A stretch of 64,000 nucleotides of DNA from Exiguobacterium profundum (GCF_001909285.1 NZ_MRSV01000001.1:44067-108066); one strand, 5' to 3'; positions 51,449 through 60,506 are shown, counted from the stretch's first letter. Notes: generated from the sequence alone by a model not told the origin. Translations and numbers: made by a program.

Positions 51449-51480
51449 GAAAAAATCCGCTCATTCTCATGACCGGACTC
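51449..51480 (-). terminator. Terminator after interrupted membrane gene
   Basis: On the minus strand TCCGGTCAT-GAGA-ATGAGCGGA with one mismatch, followed by TTTTTT; it overlaps the last codons of the extended frame ending at 51467. Confidence 0.6.
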
Positions 51481-51757
51481 GCCGCTTTTTCAATAGATGA
51501 TAGATTATTACAAATAGATGCACGATCAAACCGAAGACGTTCATAGCGAGCCCAACGACCGCCCACTACAATGCTCCCCATCCGTATCCAAGCATTAAAC
51601 TGCCAACCAATAGCGTATAGCCACTTACGACTAATACTGTATTCAAGATGAATGGAAAAGGCCTTTGTTTCTTCGTTCGAATCATTTGATACGTTGAAAT
51701 GATGACTCCCAGTGTCAGTCCAAACAGCAATACGAGCAAAATGATAATGTCATTCAT
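51467..51757 (-). pseudogene. Small three-TM membrane protein gene split by an in-frame TAG
   Basis: ATG 51757 after GAGGAGGTAAAAAGG begins a 63-residue ORF (MNDIIILLVLLFG ... GYGWGAL) that ends at TAG (51566-51568). The same frame continues for 32 codons: WAVVGLAMNVFGLIVHLFVI and on to KKRRVRS, stopping at 51467. The upstream paralogue (51796-52089) aligns across the stop: GWDAIGWLALGLILYVLGMI, with Gly where TAG stands. So the gene was one 96-codon frame and is now broken, or the stop is read through. Confidence 0.75.
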
Positions 51758-51795
51758 CCTTTTTACCTCCTCATAACTTGATTGGAACAACTCTT

Positions 51796-52089
51796 TCAAG
51801 ACTGTCCTTCACGTCTACTTTTCACTTTCTGATAAATGACAATGCCAACGTGAAGAATCATACCAAGCACGTACAGGATCAGCCCTAGTGCAAGCCAGCC
51901 AATCGCGTCCCAACCACGTACGATTGTCATTCCGACAAGAAAGAAGATATAGCCAGTCACGAGTAGGAACGACGAAACGATGAATTGACGTCGCAATCGA
52001 GATTGTATAGAGAAAAATAAGAAAAACAGTAAGATGGTTGTCATCGTGCCTAGCAATATAAAGTCCTCTCCGTTGTACTCCCGAATCAT
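51796..52089 (-). CDS. Small three-TM membrane protein, 97 aa
   Basis: ATG 52089 after GTAAGGGAGGATGCACG (MIREYNGEDFILLGTMTTIL). Three hydrophobic segments (ILLFFLFFSI, IVSSFLLVTGYIFFLVGMTI, GWLALGLILYVLGMILHVGI) and a basic tail KVKSRREGQS. Family not recognised. Intact paralogue of the interrupted gene 38 bp downstream. An extended -10 promoter (TGCTATAAT) stands near 52128-52136. Confidence 0.78.
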   Translation of the reverse strand: MIREYNGEDFILLGTMTTILLFFLFFSIQSRLRRQFIVSSFLLVTGYIFFLVGMTIVRGWDAIGWLALGLILYVLGMILHVGIVIYQKVKSRREGQS

Positions 52090-52186
52090 CGTGCATCCTC
52101 CCTTACATCTGTGCCTCTTTTTATTATAGCATATAAAATGGAAAATTTTCTCAATCACTCGTTTCCTATCATAACAGTATGTCACA

Positions 52187-52220
52187 ACAAAAAAGCATCA
52201 TCCCACTTACGGAACGATGC
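52187..52220 (-). terminator. Terminator after tatC
   Basis: AGCATCGTTCC / GGGATGATGCT around GTAAGT, then TTTTTTG on the minus strand. Confidence 0.8.
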
Positions 52221-53009
52221 TCATTTTTCATTCATCTGTTTCATTATATCCATCTGTTCTTGCACCATCGCCTCTTTTTCCCGGCGCAGCACCCCTTTGT
52301 AGGTGATACGTGAAATCGATAAACTGATTTCATATAGGAAGAAGAGTGGTAACGACACCATGAGGTGCGACGTCAAATCCGGCGGTGTGATGAATGCCGC
52401 GATCACGAATAGGGCGAAGTATGCGTACTTTCGAATCTTTGATAAGAAGTACGGGGTCACGACACCGATTCGGGTCAAGAACATCATGACGACCGGTAGT
52501 TGGAACAATAGACCGAACGGAATTGTCAGCTGCAACAAGAACGTGAAGTAATTGTTGGCCCCGATGATTTGTTCGAGTCCGAGGTCTTGCCCGAGGTCCG
52601 TCGAGATATCGAGGACGAGCGGGAACAACCAGTAGTAGGCGAACGCAAGGCCAATCAAGAACAGTCCGAAGATGATCGGGATATAGGCAAGCGTGCCTTT
52701 CCGCTCATTCGGATGCAGACCGGGTGCGACAAACGCCCACACTTGATACAGTAGAAATGGGCTCGCCGCAATCAGGCCGATGATGAGCGCCAAGTTCAAG
52801 TAAATCATGAGCGGGTCCGCGACCCCAAAGGCGTTCAGTTCGAGCCCGCGTTCGACGAGGTCTTTTTGCAAATACGCGAGTACATATTTGACACTCGGCA
52901 AAGCCATCAAAAAGAAGGCAAAGACGACAAATGCAGATAGCATCAGTCGTCTCCGCAGCTCTGTCAAGTGATCGGTGAGTTCCCGCTCTTGATCAGGTTG
53001 ATGATTCAT
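52221..53009 (-). CDS. tatC: Sec-independent protein translocase TatC
   Basis: 262 residues, six TM segments. The N-terminal LTDHLTELRRRLMLSAFVVF is the TatC signature region, followed by FVAPGLHPNERKG and PFGLLFQLPVVM. It binds twin-arginine signal peptides and works with TatA to export folded proteins. ATG 53007-53009, 3 bp after tatA, as in Bacillus tatAy-tatCy. Confidence 0.97.
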   Translation of the reverse strand: MNHQPDQERELTDHLTELRRRLMLSAFVVFAFFLMALPSVKYVLAYLQKDLVERGLELNAFGVADPLMIYLNLALIIGLIAASPFLLYQVWAFVAPGLHPNERKGTLAYIPIIFGLFLIGLAFAYYWLFPLVLDISTDLGQDLGLEQIIGANNYFTFLLQLTIPFGLLFQLPVVMMFLTRIGVVTPYFLSKIRKYAYFALFVIAAFITPPDLTSHLMVSLPLFFLYEISLSISRITYKGVLRREKEAMVQEQMDIMKQMNEK

Positions 53010-53012
53010 GGC

Positions 53013-53231
53013 TTACTGCTCTTTCTTTTCGATAGCTTTCTTGTCGTTCTCGTCGTGCTCGTTCATCATGCCGTTCGTTGCATTTTTGAACTCACGAAGC
53101 GTTTGTCCGGCCGCGCGACCAAACTCCGGCAATTTCTTCGGTCCGAAGATGATGAGCGCGATGATGGCGATGATGAATAGACTCGCCCCACCCGGAATCC
53201 CGACGACGAGTGATGATGCTAGTAATTCCAT
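53013..53231 (-). CDS. tatA: Sec-independent protein translocase TatA
   Basis: 72 residues. TM helix (GGASLFIIAIIALIIFGPKKLPEFGR) with the conserved FGPKKLPE hinge, then an amphipathic helix (AGQTLREFKNATNG) and a charged tail. Oligomeric pore component. Start overlaps the last base of the rex stop (TAATG). Confidence 0.96.
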   Translation of the reverse strand: MELLASSLVVGIPGGASLFIIAIIALIIFGPKKLPEFGRAAGQTLREFKNATNGMMNEHDENDKKAIEKKEQ

Positions 53232-53887
53232 TATTGATGGACCCCCTCAGCGGTTGGATAGTGTTGCATAAAGTAAATGAGTGACTGCAGCTCAATCGAC
53301 AAATCGATATGATGGACGCGAACCGTATCCGGTACAGTAAGTCGTGCCGGTGTGAAGTTCAAGATGCCCTTGATGCCGAAACGCACCAAGTCGTCTGCGA
53401 CGGACTGCGCATATGCAGAAGGTACCGTCAAAATAGCGACGTCGATCTTGTTTTGCTTCATGATTTGTTCCATCTCATCGACGTGATGAATTGGGACGCC
53501 TGACATCGTCGTGCCGACTTTTGTCTCGTCTGCGTCGAACCCGACGACGATATGTGTGTTATTGTTTTTAAGGAAGTTATAGTTGACGAATGCCGTCCCA
53601 AGGTGACCGACTCCGACCAAGGCGACATTCGTAATCTCGTCTTGATTCAGTGTCTTTCGGAAAAAGTCTAACAGATACTGCACGTTATAGCCATATCCCT
53701 TTTTACCGAGCGCACCGAAGTACGAGAAATCACGGCGAATCGTAGCCGAATCGACCTTGACCGCCTCACTCAGTTCTGCTGAAGAGACACGTTGTTTCCC
53801 TGAAGCATGTAGGCTTTGAATAAATCGATAGTATAGTGGCAACCGTTTGGCTGTCGCTTGTGGAATCTTTGGTTCGTTTTGACTCAA
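53231..53887 (-). CDS. rex: Redox-sensing transcriptional repressor Rex
   Basis: 218 residues: N-terminal winged helix ([20 protein letters not shown]), NAD-binding Rossmann domain ([16 protein letters not shown]), then the conserved [10 protein letters not shown] and IPVPS-like TVPSAYAQ region, and a C-terminal domain-swap helix. TTG start behind GGAGGCTCTTTCCG. It releases DNA when NADH is high. A Rex-like box lies 60 bp upstream (autoregulation) and a full one before nox. Confidence 0.97.
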   Translation of the reverse strand: MSQNEPKIPQATAKRLPLYYRFIQSLHASGKQRVSSAELSEAVKVDSATIRRDFSYFGALGKKGYGYNVQYLLDFFRKTLNQDEITNVALVGVGHLGTAFVNYNFLKNNNTHIVVGFDADETKVGTTMSGVPIHHVDEMEQIMKQNKIDVAILTVPSAYAQSVADDLVRFGIKGILNFTPARLTVPDTVRVHHIDLSIELQSLIYFMQHYPTAEGVHQ

Positions 53888-53946
53888 CGGAAAGAGCCTC
53901 CTTTTTACGACACGTTACAAACGAATCTGAATTTCATACACCTTGA

Positions 53947-53964
53947 TTGTAAACGAATTCACAT
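53947..53964. promoter_or_regulatory. Rex-like operator upstream of rex
   Basis: TTGTAA-ACGAAT-TCACAT differs from the Rex consensus TTGTGA-N6-TCACAA at two positions and shares its right half (TCACAT) with the nox site. It lies in the gap between rex and the divergent ABC-F gene, so autoregulation is likely. Confidence 0.6.
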
Positions 53965-54037
53965 GACCACTCAACGAATATACCTAAAATCGCTGAAAAA
54001 TACAGTATACTAAATAGAGAGAAAGGGGTTTTTTCAC

Positions 54038-55939
54038 TTGATCCTACTGCAAGTCAACAACTTATCCAAATCCTTCGGCGTCGAGCCGATTTTAGAAAAC
54101 GTAAAACTCGAAATCCAGGAAGGCGAACGCGTCGCCCTCGTCGGTCGTAACGGGGCCGGGAAGTCGACGCTTTTGAAAGTCATCGCTGGTGAATACAACT
54201 ATGACTCCGGGGACATCATGAAGCCAAAAGACGTCACGATCGGCTATCTCGCCCAAGACTCAGGGTTAGAATCCGACGAGACGATCTGGAATGAGATGCT
54301 CACCGTCTTCACGGACTTGATCGAGCAAGAGAAGACGCTCCGTCGCATGGAGGCTGACATGGGCTCCGAACGAATCCTAAATGACGCCGCTGCATATGAA
54401 CGCCTCCTCTCTTCTTATGATGAAGAGCAACATACGTTCAAAGAGCGTGGCGGTTACCAATACGAAGCGACCATCCGCTCGGTCCTTCACGGGATGCGCT
54501 TCTACCCGGACGACTTCGAGCGTCGCATCGACACGCTCTCTGGTGGACAACGGACGCGTCTCGCCTTGGCGAAAATGCTCCTTCAAAGTCCCGACCTGCT
54601 CATCTTGGATGAGCCGACGAACCATTTGGACATCGAGACGCTCGCCTGGCTTGAGAAGTACTTAAGCGGCTATAAAGGCGCCGTCCTCATCGTCTCCCAC
54701 GACCGCTACTTCCTCGACCGCGTCGTTTCGGTCGTCTATGAGTTGTCACGTCATCGGAGCCGTCGTTTCGTCGGGAACTATACGAAGTATCTCGAACAGA
54801 AGGCGGCCCTCTACGAACAAGAGAAGAAGCAGTTCGAGTCGCAACAAGAAGAGATTGCCAAGATGCAAGACTTCATTCAGCGAAACATCGCCCGGGCGAC
54901 GACGACGAAACGGGCACAAAGCGTGCGGAAACGTCTGGAGAAAGTCGACCGACTCGATGCTCCGGATGGTGACGAGCGCAGCGCCGTCCTATCGTTCTCC
55001 ATCAAACGCCAGAGCGGGAACGATGTGTTGAGCGCGAGTGACCTCGCCATCGGGTACGAGGAAGCGATCGCTCAGAATCTCCGCTTCCAACTGCAACGCG
55101 GTGAATCCGTCGCGCTCGTCGGTCCGAACGGGGTCGGGAAGTCGACCCTCCTCAAAGTGTTGACGAAACAACAAGCCGCCCTCACCGGTGAGATCCGTTA
55201 CGGGACGGGCGTCGAAATCGGCTACTACGACCAGGAGCAACAAAACTTGTCTGACGCGAACCGTGTCATCGATGAGATTTGGAACGACTGGCCGCTCATG
55301 CGCGAGCAAGAAGTGCGGAGTCTGCTCGGACAGTTCCTCTTCAGCGGCGATGACGTCATGAAGCGTGTCCATGAACTATCCGGTGGCGAACGGGCACGAC
55401 TCACGTTGGCCAAGCTGAAGCTCGAGCAACCGAACCTCCTCATCCTGGACGAGCCGACGAACCACTTGGACCTCGACTCGAAGATGATCTTAGAGAATGC
55501 CCTTCTCGACTATCCGGGCACGATTCTCTTCGTCTCGCATGACCGCTACTTCATCGATCGACTCGCGACGCGTGTTCTAGAGATCACACCGAACGGTATC
55601 GACGAGTATCTCGGGGACTATTCGTACTATGTCGAGAAGAAAGAAGAGCTCGAGGAACTCGCGCGACTCGCCCGTGAAGAGACGAAGCAGGTCGTCGTGA
55701 AAAAACAGCGCGCTGACAAAGAGCAGCAACGGGAAGAGCGCCGCATCAAACAGCGCATCGAAGAGATTGAGCAAGCGATTGAGCAACATGAGAATCGTCT
55801 TGATGAAATCGAACAGTTGCTTTGTGAGCCGGACGTCTTCAACGACTTCGCCCGTGCCCAGGAGTTGTCGACCGAATCGGACGCAGCGAAAGAATCGATT
55901 ACCGCGCTCTATGCGGAATGGGAGGAACTCCATACATGA
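54038..55939 (+). CDS. ydiF: ABC-F family ATPase, YdiF-like
   Basis: 633 residues: two ABC domains on one chain and no TM segments. Walker A GRNGAGKST and GPNGVGKST, signatures LSGGQRTRLALAKM and LSGGERARLTLAKL, Walker B LLILDEPTNHLD twice. The C-terminal region is a long charged coiled coil (EEKTKQ... EQAIEQHENRLDEIEQLL). ABC-F proteins act on ribosomes. TTG start after AAAGGGGTTTTTTCAC. Position beside rex/tat matches Bacillus ydiF. Confidence 0.94.
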   Translation: MILLQVNNLSKSFGVEPILENVKLEIQEGERVALVGRNGAGKSTLLKVIAGEYNYDSGDIMKPKDVTIGYLAQDSGLESDETIWNEMLTVFTDLIEQEKTLRRMEADMGSERILNDAAAYERLLSSYDEEQHTFKERGGYQYEATIRSVLHGMRFYPDDFERRIDTLSGGQRTRLALAKMLLQSPDLLILDEPTNHLDIETLAWLEKYLSGYKGAVLIVSHDRYFLDRVVSVVYELSRHRSRRFVGNYTKYLEQKAALYEQEKKQFESQQEEIAKMQDFIQRNIARATTTKRAQSVRKRLEKVDRLDAPDGDERSAVLSFSIKRQSGNDVLSASDLAIGYEEAIAQNLRFQLQRGESVALVGPNGVGKSTLLKVLTKQQAALTGEIRYGTGVEIGYYDQEQQNLSDANRVIDEIWNDWPLMREQEVRSLLGQFLFSGDDVMKRVHELSGGERARLTLAKLKLEQPNLLILDEPTNHLDLDSKMILENALLDYPGTILFVSHDRYFIDRLATRVLEITPNGIDEYLGDYSYYVEKKEELEELARLAREETKQVVVKKQRADKEQQREERRIKQRIEEIEQAIEQHENRLDEIEQLLCEPDVFNDFARAQELSTESDAAKESITALYAEWEELHT

Positions 55940-56343
55940 TGCGTACCCGTGCCATGCGAATCGAGTTCATTCAAGCGTTCCTCACGGGACTCGCCTACAT
56001 CGTGCCGACCGGGACCGAGTTCGTGTCTGAACTCATCCGTGGGGAGCCAACGATTGTCCCGTCTATTCTCTTTTTCTTCCTGCCGGTCGTCATCGGCTTC
56101 ATCATTCAGACGTGGCCAGGGATACTACTCAGTCTCTTCAGTGGCCTGCTCATGAGCACGCTCTTCATCCGTGTCGTCGTCTGGCCGGTCGATGTGACCG
56201 TTCACACGTTCTATGCGCCTGGATCGGTGTGGGCCCACTTCTATGAAGAGACGCTCTTCATGTGGATCCTCGCCATGCTCGTGTTCATCGTGAGCCGCAT
56301 CAATACGTGGCATCGGGAGAATTATCGACAACCAAAAGCATAA
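55936..56343 (+). CDS. Hypothetical four-TM membrane protein
   Basis: 135 residues; ATG 55936 overlaps the ABC-F stop (ATGA) behind GGAGGAACTCCATAC. Hydrophobic segments at about 9-27, 37-55, 58-76 and 103-123, with EFVSELIRGEPTIVPSILF between the first two. Not recognised. Probably cotranscribed with the ABC-F gene. Confidence 0.72.
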   Translation: MMRTRAMRIEFIQAFLTGLAYIVPTGTEFVSELIRGEPTIVPSILFFFLPVVIGFIIQTWPGILLSLFSGLLMSTLFIRVVVWPVDVTVHTFYAPGSVWAHFYEETLFMWILAMLVFIVSRINTWHRENYRQPKA

Positions 56344-56380
56344 CAAAACCACGTCTTCTGTTTGAAGGCGTGGTTTTGTT
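56344..56380 (+). terminator. Terminator
   Basis: CAAAACCACG ... CGTGGTTTTG around a 13-nt loop, with T-rich tail. Confidence 0.75.
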
Positions 56381-56406
56381 TGTACAATCAACGTTATCAT
56401 TGACAT

Positions 56407-56421
56407 TGATAATCATTTTCA
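56407..56421. promoter_or_regulatory. Fur box before flavodoxin
   Basis: TGATAATCATTTTCA differs from TGATAATNATTATCA at one position. It lies 27 bp before the flavodoxin start, downstream of a -35-like TTGACA (56400-56405), where Fur would block transcription. Confidence 0.8.
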
Positions 56422-56447
56422 ATTAGTCTGTTGTTGAGGTGATGACA

Positions 56448-56921
56448 ATGAAACTATTGATTGGGTACGTGAGCATGTCTGGCAATACGGAAGACATCGC
56501 GAATCTGATTCGACATACATGGCAGGACGCAGGACACGATGTATCGATATCTGACGATTTGGAATCCTTACGTATCGAGCAATTCGCCGAATATGATGCA
56601 GTCATACTCGGTACGTATACGTGGGGAGACGGAGATGTTCCGTATGAGGCCGAGGATTTCGTATATGATTTGGAAGAATCGTCGCTAAACGGTTTGCCGT
56701 GTGCCGCCTTCGGTTCAGGGGACACGGATTATCCCAAGTATTGTGCAGCCGTCGATACCGTCGAGCAAGCCTTTCAAACTGCCGGTGGACACGTTCTTGT
56801 TCCTGCGCTCAAGATTGAATTCGACCCGGATACGGATGAAAAAAAGGAAGCATGTCTCGCGTTCGCCCATACATTCCTTCAACAACTTGAAGCACTCAAA
56901 AAGGTTCAGCCTCGTGGCTGA
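56448..56921 (+). CDS. Flavodoxin, probably iron-responsive
   Basis: 157 residues. The FMN phosphate loop is YVSMSGNTEDIANLI (8-22) and the isoalloxazine contacts GTYTWGDGDVPYE and FGSGDTDYPKYC are in place. A short-chain flavodoxin replaces ferredoxin as electron carrier when iron is scarce, which fits the Fur box. ATG 56448 after GAGGTGATGACA. Monocistronic; terminator follows. Confidence 0.94.
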   Translation: MKLLIGYVSMSGNTEDIANLIRHTWQDAGHDVSISDDLESLRIEQFAEYDAVILGTYTWGDGDVPYEAEDFVYDLEESSLNGLPCAAFGSGDTDYPKYCAAVDTVEQAFQTAGGHVLVPALKIEFDPDTDEKKEACLAFAHTFLQQLEALKKVQPRG

Positions 56922-56930
56922 ACCTTTTTG
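56898..56930. terminator. Shared terminator
   Basis: AAAAAGGTTCAGCC-TCGT-GGCTGAACCTTTTT between flavodoxin and the convergent membrane-anchored protein. Confidence 0.88.
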
Positions 56931-57497
56931 TTAGAAGTAACGCAGTGGTTGGAATCCGATTGTATGGAAGTCGAGCTTCGTCCCGTCTTCAGCGATAAAG
57001 AAGACAGCCTCGTTCGTGTCGACGTCACGTGTGAACACTTTATAGAACGTCATCGGCTTTTCGCCATTCGTCACATAGCGTGCTTCATGCGTCGAAATGA
57101 CTTGTGCGAACAGTTGCTGTTCGTCGAGCTCCTCAATCAAATCATCAAACTTCGCCGCTTCTTCTTCTGTTGCCTCGCGACCCCGCTCGATTTCATAATA
57201 AGCATCGCTCGCTTTTGGTTGTACCCCGAGATTGCGATCGACGACGATCACACGCTCCGGCTCTTGGTCGACGACACTTGTGTAGCCATATAGTGACTTG
57301 ATGAGCGTATTCTCTCCGGTCACGCGACCGATACCTTCTAATGCCTCTTCTCCAGTGAGTGACTTCACTCGTGTCTCTTCTGGAACAATCTCCTCTTGAT
57401 AGGCGATATTGTAAGCGCGGATAATCTCACGTACTTGTAAGAACGTCGCAACGACGAGTAGTACGATGAGCCCTCCGATGATGATGCGTTTCGTCAT
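56931..57497 (-). CDS. Membrane-anchored hypothetical protein, 188 aa
   Basis: An N-terminal helix (IIIGGLIVLLVVATFLQV, about 5-22) is followed by an extracytoplasmic soluble domain with LTGEEALEGIGRVTGENTLI and ISTHEARYVTNGEKPMTFYK. No lipobox. Not recognised beyond a general resemblance to Bacillales anchored proteins of unknown function. Behind tsaD by 14 bp, on the same strand. Confidence 0.72.
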   Translation of the reverse strand: MTKRIIIGGLIVLLVVATFLQVREIIRAYNIAYQEEIVPEETRVKSLTGEEALEGIGRVTGENTLIKSLYGYTSVVDQEPERVIVVDRNLGVQPKASDAYYEIERGREATEEEAAKFDDLIEELDEQQLFAQVISTHEARYVTNGEKPMTFYKVFTRDVDTNEAVFFIAEDGTKLDFHTIGFQPLRYF

Positions 57498-57511
57498 GTC
57501 TCTATTTCCCC

Positions 57512-58534
57512 CTAGACTGTCATGCTCTCTTCTAAGGATAACCCAGGAACCGCGTTCATCGCTAGTGTATCGCGCTTACCGCGCACATACGCGTGATGTG
57601 CCGCCACCCCGATCATGCCCGCATTGTCCCCACAGAGGTCAAGCGGTGGAATGACGAGTTGAATTCCTTCAGCTGTAGCAGCTTCTTGAAGCGCTGTGCG
57701 GAGGCCACGGTTCGCCGCGACACCACCCGCGACAAGCAATTGCTTCGCCCCTTTTTCCTTCACGGCACGAATCGCTTTCTCGACGAGCACTTCGACGACA
57801 CTCGCCTGGAAGCTCGCCGCCAAGTTTTCAGGGATGACCGTCTCTCCACGTTGTTCCGCATTGTGTACGGCGTTGATGACCGATGACTTCAAGCCACTGA
57901 AACTGAAATCAAAGCTACCCGGTTCGAGACGAACGCGTGGGAAGTTGTACGTGTCTTCCCCGACCGCTGCCAGGCGGTCAATCGCAGGACCTCCCGGATA
58001 TGGGAGACTGAGCGTGCGCGCAACCTTATCGTACGCCTCACCTGCCGCGTCGTCACGTGTCTCCCCGATGACTTCGAAGACACCATGTTCTGGCATATAG
58101 ACGAGTTCTGTATGTCCCCCTGAAACGACGAGACAGACGAGCGGAAACTGCATCTCTTCGACAAGTTCGTTCGCGTAAATGTGTCCGGCGATATGGTGGA
58201 CACCGATGAGCGGTTTTTGATGGGCGAATGCCAACGCCTTGGCCGCACTGATCCCAACGAGAAGGGCACCGACGAGACCCGGTCCTTGTGTGACCGCGAC
58301 CGCATCGACGTCTTCCATCGTCACGCCGGCCTCACTCAATGCGTCGTCAATCACGTACGTGATTCGTTCCACATGATGACGAGACGCCACTTCAGGGACG
58401 ACGCCACCAAATCGTTTATGACTCTCGATTTGAGAAGAGACGACGTTCGACAATAACGTCTTTCCGTCTTTGACGAGCGCAACAGACGTCTCGTCACAGC
58501 TCGACTCAATCGAAAGAATCAGTGATGTGTTCAT
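57512..58534 (-). CDS. tsaD: tRNA threonylcarbamoyladenosine transferase TsaD
   Basis: 340 residues. [19 protein letters not shown] at the N-terminus, metal ligands in [14 protein letters not shown] (H-x3-H), and the ATP-binding VSGGHTELV and [14 protein letters not shown] segments. It joins threonylcarbamoyl-AMP to A37 of ANN-decoding tRNAs. Start overlaps the rimI stop (ATGA). Confidence 0.98.
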   Translation of the reverse strand: MNTSLILSIESSCDETSVALVKDGKTLLSNVVSSQIESHKRFGGVVPEVASRHHVERITYVIDDALSEAGVTMEDVDAVAVTQGPGLVGALLVGISAAKALAFAHQKPLIGVHHIAGHIYANELVEEMQFPLVCLVVSGGHTELVYMPEHGVFEVIGETRDDAAGEAYDKVARTLSLPYPGGPAIDRLAAVGEDTYNFPRVRLEPGSFDFSFSGLKSSVINAVHNAEQRGETVIPENLAASFQASVVEVLVEKAIRAVKEKGAKQLLVAGGVAANRGLRTALQEAATAEGIQLVIPPLDLCGDNAGMIGVAAHHAYVRGKRDTLAMNAVPGLSLEESMTV

Positions 58535-58992
58535 TCTGACTCACTTCCTAACTTCGCCCAATAAATATAGGCGTCTTCATTATTATCCTGATAGTAGCGT
58601 CTTCTCCGACCGGCTTGCATAAAACCGAACTGTTCATATAGTTTTTGCGCGCCAACGTTCGACACGCGGACTTCTAACGTCAATCCGACGAGTCCTTTTG
58701 ACTTGGCGAACGCGACAAGTTCCGCTAACAATTGATTGCCGATGCCCTGTCCACGAAACTCAGGTAAGACGGCAATGTTTGTGATATGTCCTTCATCGAC
58801 GATTGTCCAAACGCCGACAAACCCGACGACCCGTTTGTCATGGACCGCGACAAAGTAAATGGCCTGTTCATTTCGAAGCATCTCATTCATGAACGCCTCT
58901 TTTGTCCACGGGATGGCGAACGACGCTTCTTCGACTTTCGTCACTTCCTCGACATCAAGCCACGTCATCCGACGAATTTTCACGTCAGCCAT
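58531..58992 (-). CDS. rimI: Ribosomal-protein-S18-alanine N-acetyltransferase RimI
   Basis: 153 residues, GNAT fold. The acetyl-CoA loop is [17 protein letters not shown], with [19 protein letters not shown] after it. It lies between tsaB and tsaD as in Bacillus. Start overlaps the end of tsaB by 8 bp. Confidence 0.95.
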   Translation of the reverse strand: MADVKIRRMTWLDVEEVTKVEEASFAIPWTKEAFMNEMLRNEQAIYFVAVHDKRVVGFVGVWTIVDEGHITNIAVLPEFRGQGIGNQLLAELVAFAKSKGLVGLTLEVRVSNVGAQKLYEQFGFMQAGRRRRYYQDNNEDAYIYWAKLGSESE

Positions 58993-59641
58993 TGTTTTGT
59001 CCCTCTAACCATTTCGCTTCCGCCTCGGCGAGTCGCAAATACTCCGGTTCAAACGAGTGAACATCGCTCGTCTCATCGCTGAAGACGACCAAATCACTCG
59101 CACGCCCATATCGATGGGCAGCCGGTGCTTCGATATAGTCATATTCACTTAACACGTCACGGAACGGTTCCACGTCTCCGACGACAAGGAAGCGCCCTTG
59201 ACTATTCAGTCGCAACCAATCTGAGACGGAAGCGTGCTGATCATGTGTGAGTGCTTTGTTGTGTTGATAATATCCGATATACGCGTTGCCACGGCGCGCG
59301 TCAATCAATGAAACGACCGGCAAATCGGTATTCGGGGCCGCTGCCATGAGCTGAAGGGCAGATACACCGATGAGTGGAAGATTGAGCGTATAGGCGAGTG
59401 TCTTCGCTGTCGTCACTCCAATCCGAATTCCCGTGTACGACCCGGGTCCTGTCGTGACAACGATGCGTTCGAGCATGTTCGGTGTCCACTTGACCGCTGC
59501 CATGAGCTGTTCAATCATTGGCATGAGTGTGACCGCATGGTTTTTTGAGACCATTACCGTTGCTTCGGCTTGAATCTCTCCAGCCTCACTTAACGCGACT
59601 GACAAACGTGTCGTCGCCGTATCAATCATCAATTGCTTCAT
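58985..59641 (-). CDS. tsaB: tRNA A37 threonylcarbamoylation protein TsaB
   Basis: 218 residues of the ASKHA fold. MLIDTATTRLSVALSEAGEI at the start and VTTGPGSYTGIRIGVTTAKT, which is specific for TsaB. Partner of TsaD and TsaE; inactive paralogue of TsaD. Overlaps the tsaE stop by 4 bp. Confidence 0.97.
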   Translation of the reverse strand: MKQLMIDTATTRLSVALSEAGEIQAEATVMVSKNHAVTLMPMIEQLMAAVKWTPNMLERIVVTTGPGSYTGIRIGVTTAKTLAYTLNLPLIGVSALQLMAAAPNTDLPVVSLIDARRGNAYIGYYQHNKALTHDQHASVSDWLRLNSQGRFLVVGDVEPFRDVLSEYDYIEAPAAHRYGRASDLVVFSDETSDVHSFEPEYLRLAEAEAKWLEGQNNG

Positions 59642-60087
59642 GCGAGCACCTCCTTGGCGATTTGAACGTAACGCTCACCCGTCGGAGCAAGTGTCAGTTT
59701 ACGTTCTTCGTCGCCAACCCGTTCAATCGTGATGGCCAAGCGTTCTTCCGGGAGGGAGGACTCGATCAAGTTCGACCACTCGACGATGGCGACACCATCA
59801 CCGTTGATATATTCCTCAAGACCGATGTCATCCCCCGTATCTTCGAGACGATAGACATCCATATGATAGAGCGGCAATCGCCCTTTATATTGTTTCATAA
59901 TGGTGAAGGTCGGACTGTTGACGTTCCGCGTGACACCGAGTCCTTTTGCGAACCCTTGTGTGAACGTCGTTTTGCCGGCACCGAGGTCACCGTTTAACGT
60001 GATGACCGTCCCTGCTTCGACGAGTGTGGCCAAACGTTCTGCCACCGCCTGCGTCTCCGCCGCAGAATGCGTAATCAATGTATACAT
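59638..60087 (-). CDS. tsaE: tRNA A37 threonylcarbamoylation ATPase TsaE
   Basis: 149 residues. Walker A GDLGAGKTTFTQGFAKG with TRNVNSPTFTIMKQYKG and YHMDVYRLED behind it. ATPase that resets the TsaB-TsaD complex. First gene of the tsaE-tsaB-rimI-tsaD operon. Confidence 0.97.
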   Translation of the reverse strand: MYTLITHSAAETQAVAERLATLVEAGTVITLNGDLGAGKTTFTQGFAKGLGVTRNVNSPTFTIMKQYKGRLPLYHMDVYRLEDTGDDIGLEEYINGDGVAIVEWSNLIESSLPEERLAITIERVGDEERKLTLAPTGERYVQIAKEVLA

Positions 60088-60142
60088 GAATGGTTTCCTT
60101 TTTCACTTCTCATACGTACTCATTGTACACTTCATTTTAAGC

Positions 60143-60172
60143 AAAAAAAAACACGAAACGCTATCGTTTCGC
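60143..60172 (-). terminator. Terminator after tRNA genes
   Basis: CGAAACG-CTAT-CGTTTCG; on the minus strand followed by a run of T. Confidence 0.8.
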
Positions 60173-60188
60173 TATCTCATTTAAAAAT

Positions 60189-60265
<77 letters not shown>

Positions 60266-60290
60266 ACGACATATGAAATTAAATAAAAAT

Positions 60291-60367
<77 letters not shown>

Positions 60368-60394
60368 ATGGTTTGAATTGTTTCGACATCCTCT

Positions 60395-60423
60395 ATAATA
60401 AGCGAGACAGTTATAAAAAGCAA
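60395..60423 (-). promoter_or_regulatory. Promoter of the tRNA-fMet pair
   Basis: -35 TTGCTT (60418-60423) and -10 TATTAT (60395-60400) with a 17-bp spacer, 28 bp upstream of the first tRNA. Confidence 0.6.
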
Positions 60424-60506
60424 CCATTTTCTTAATGTTTTTTCAAAAATGGAATCGGGAACAGATATAACAGCATAAACTATCAGAGAAAAGGGGCGCG
60501 ACCGCC

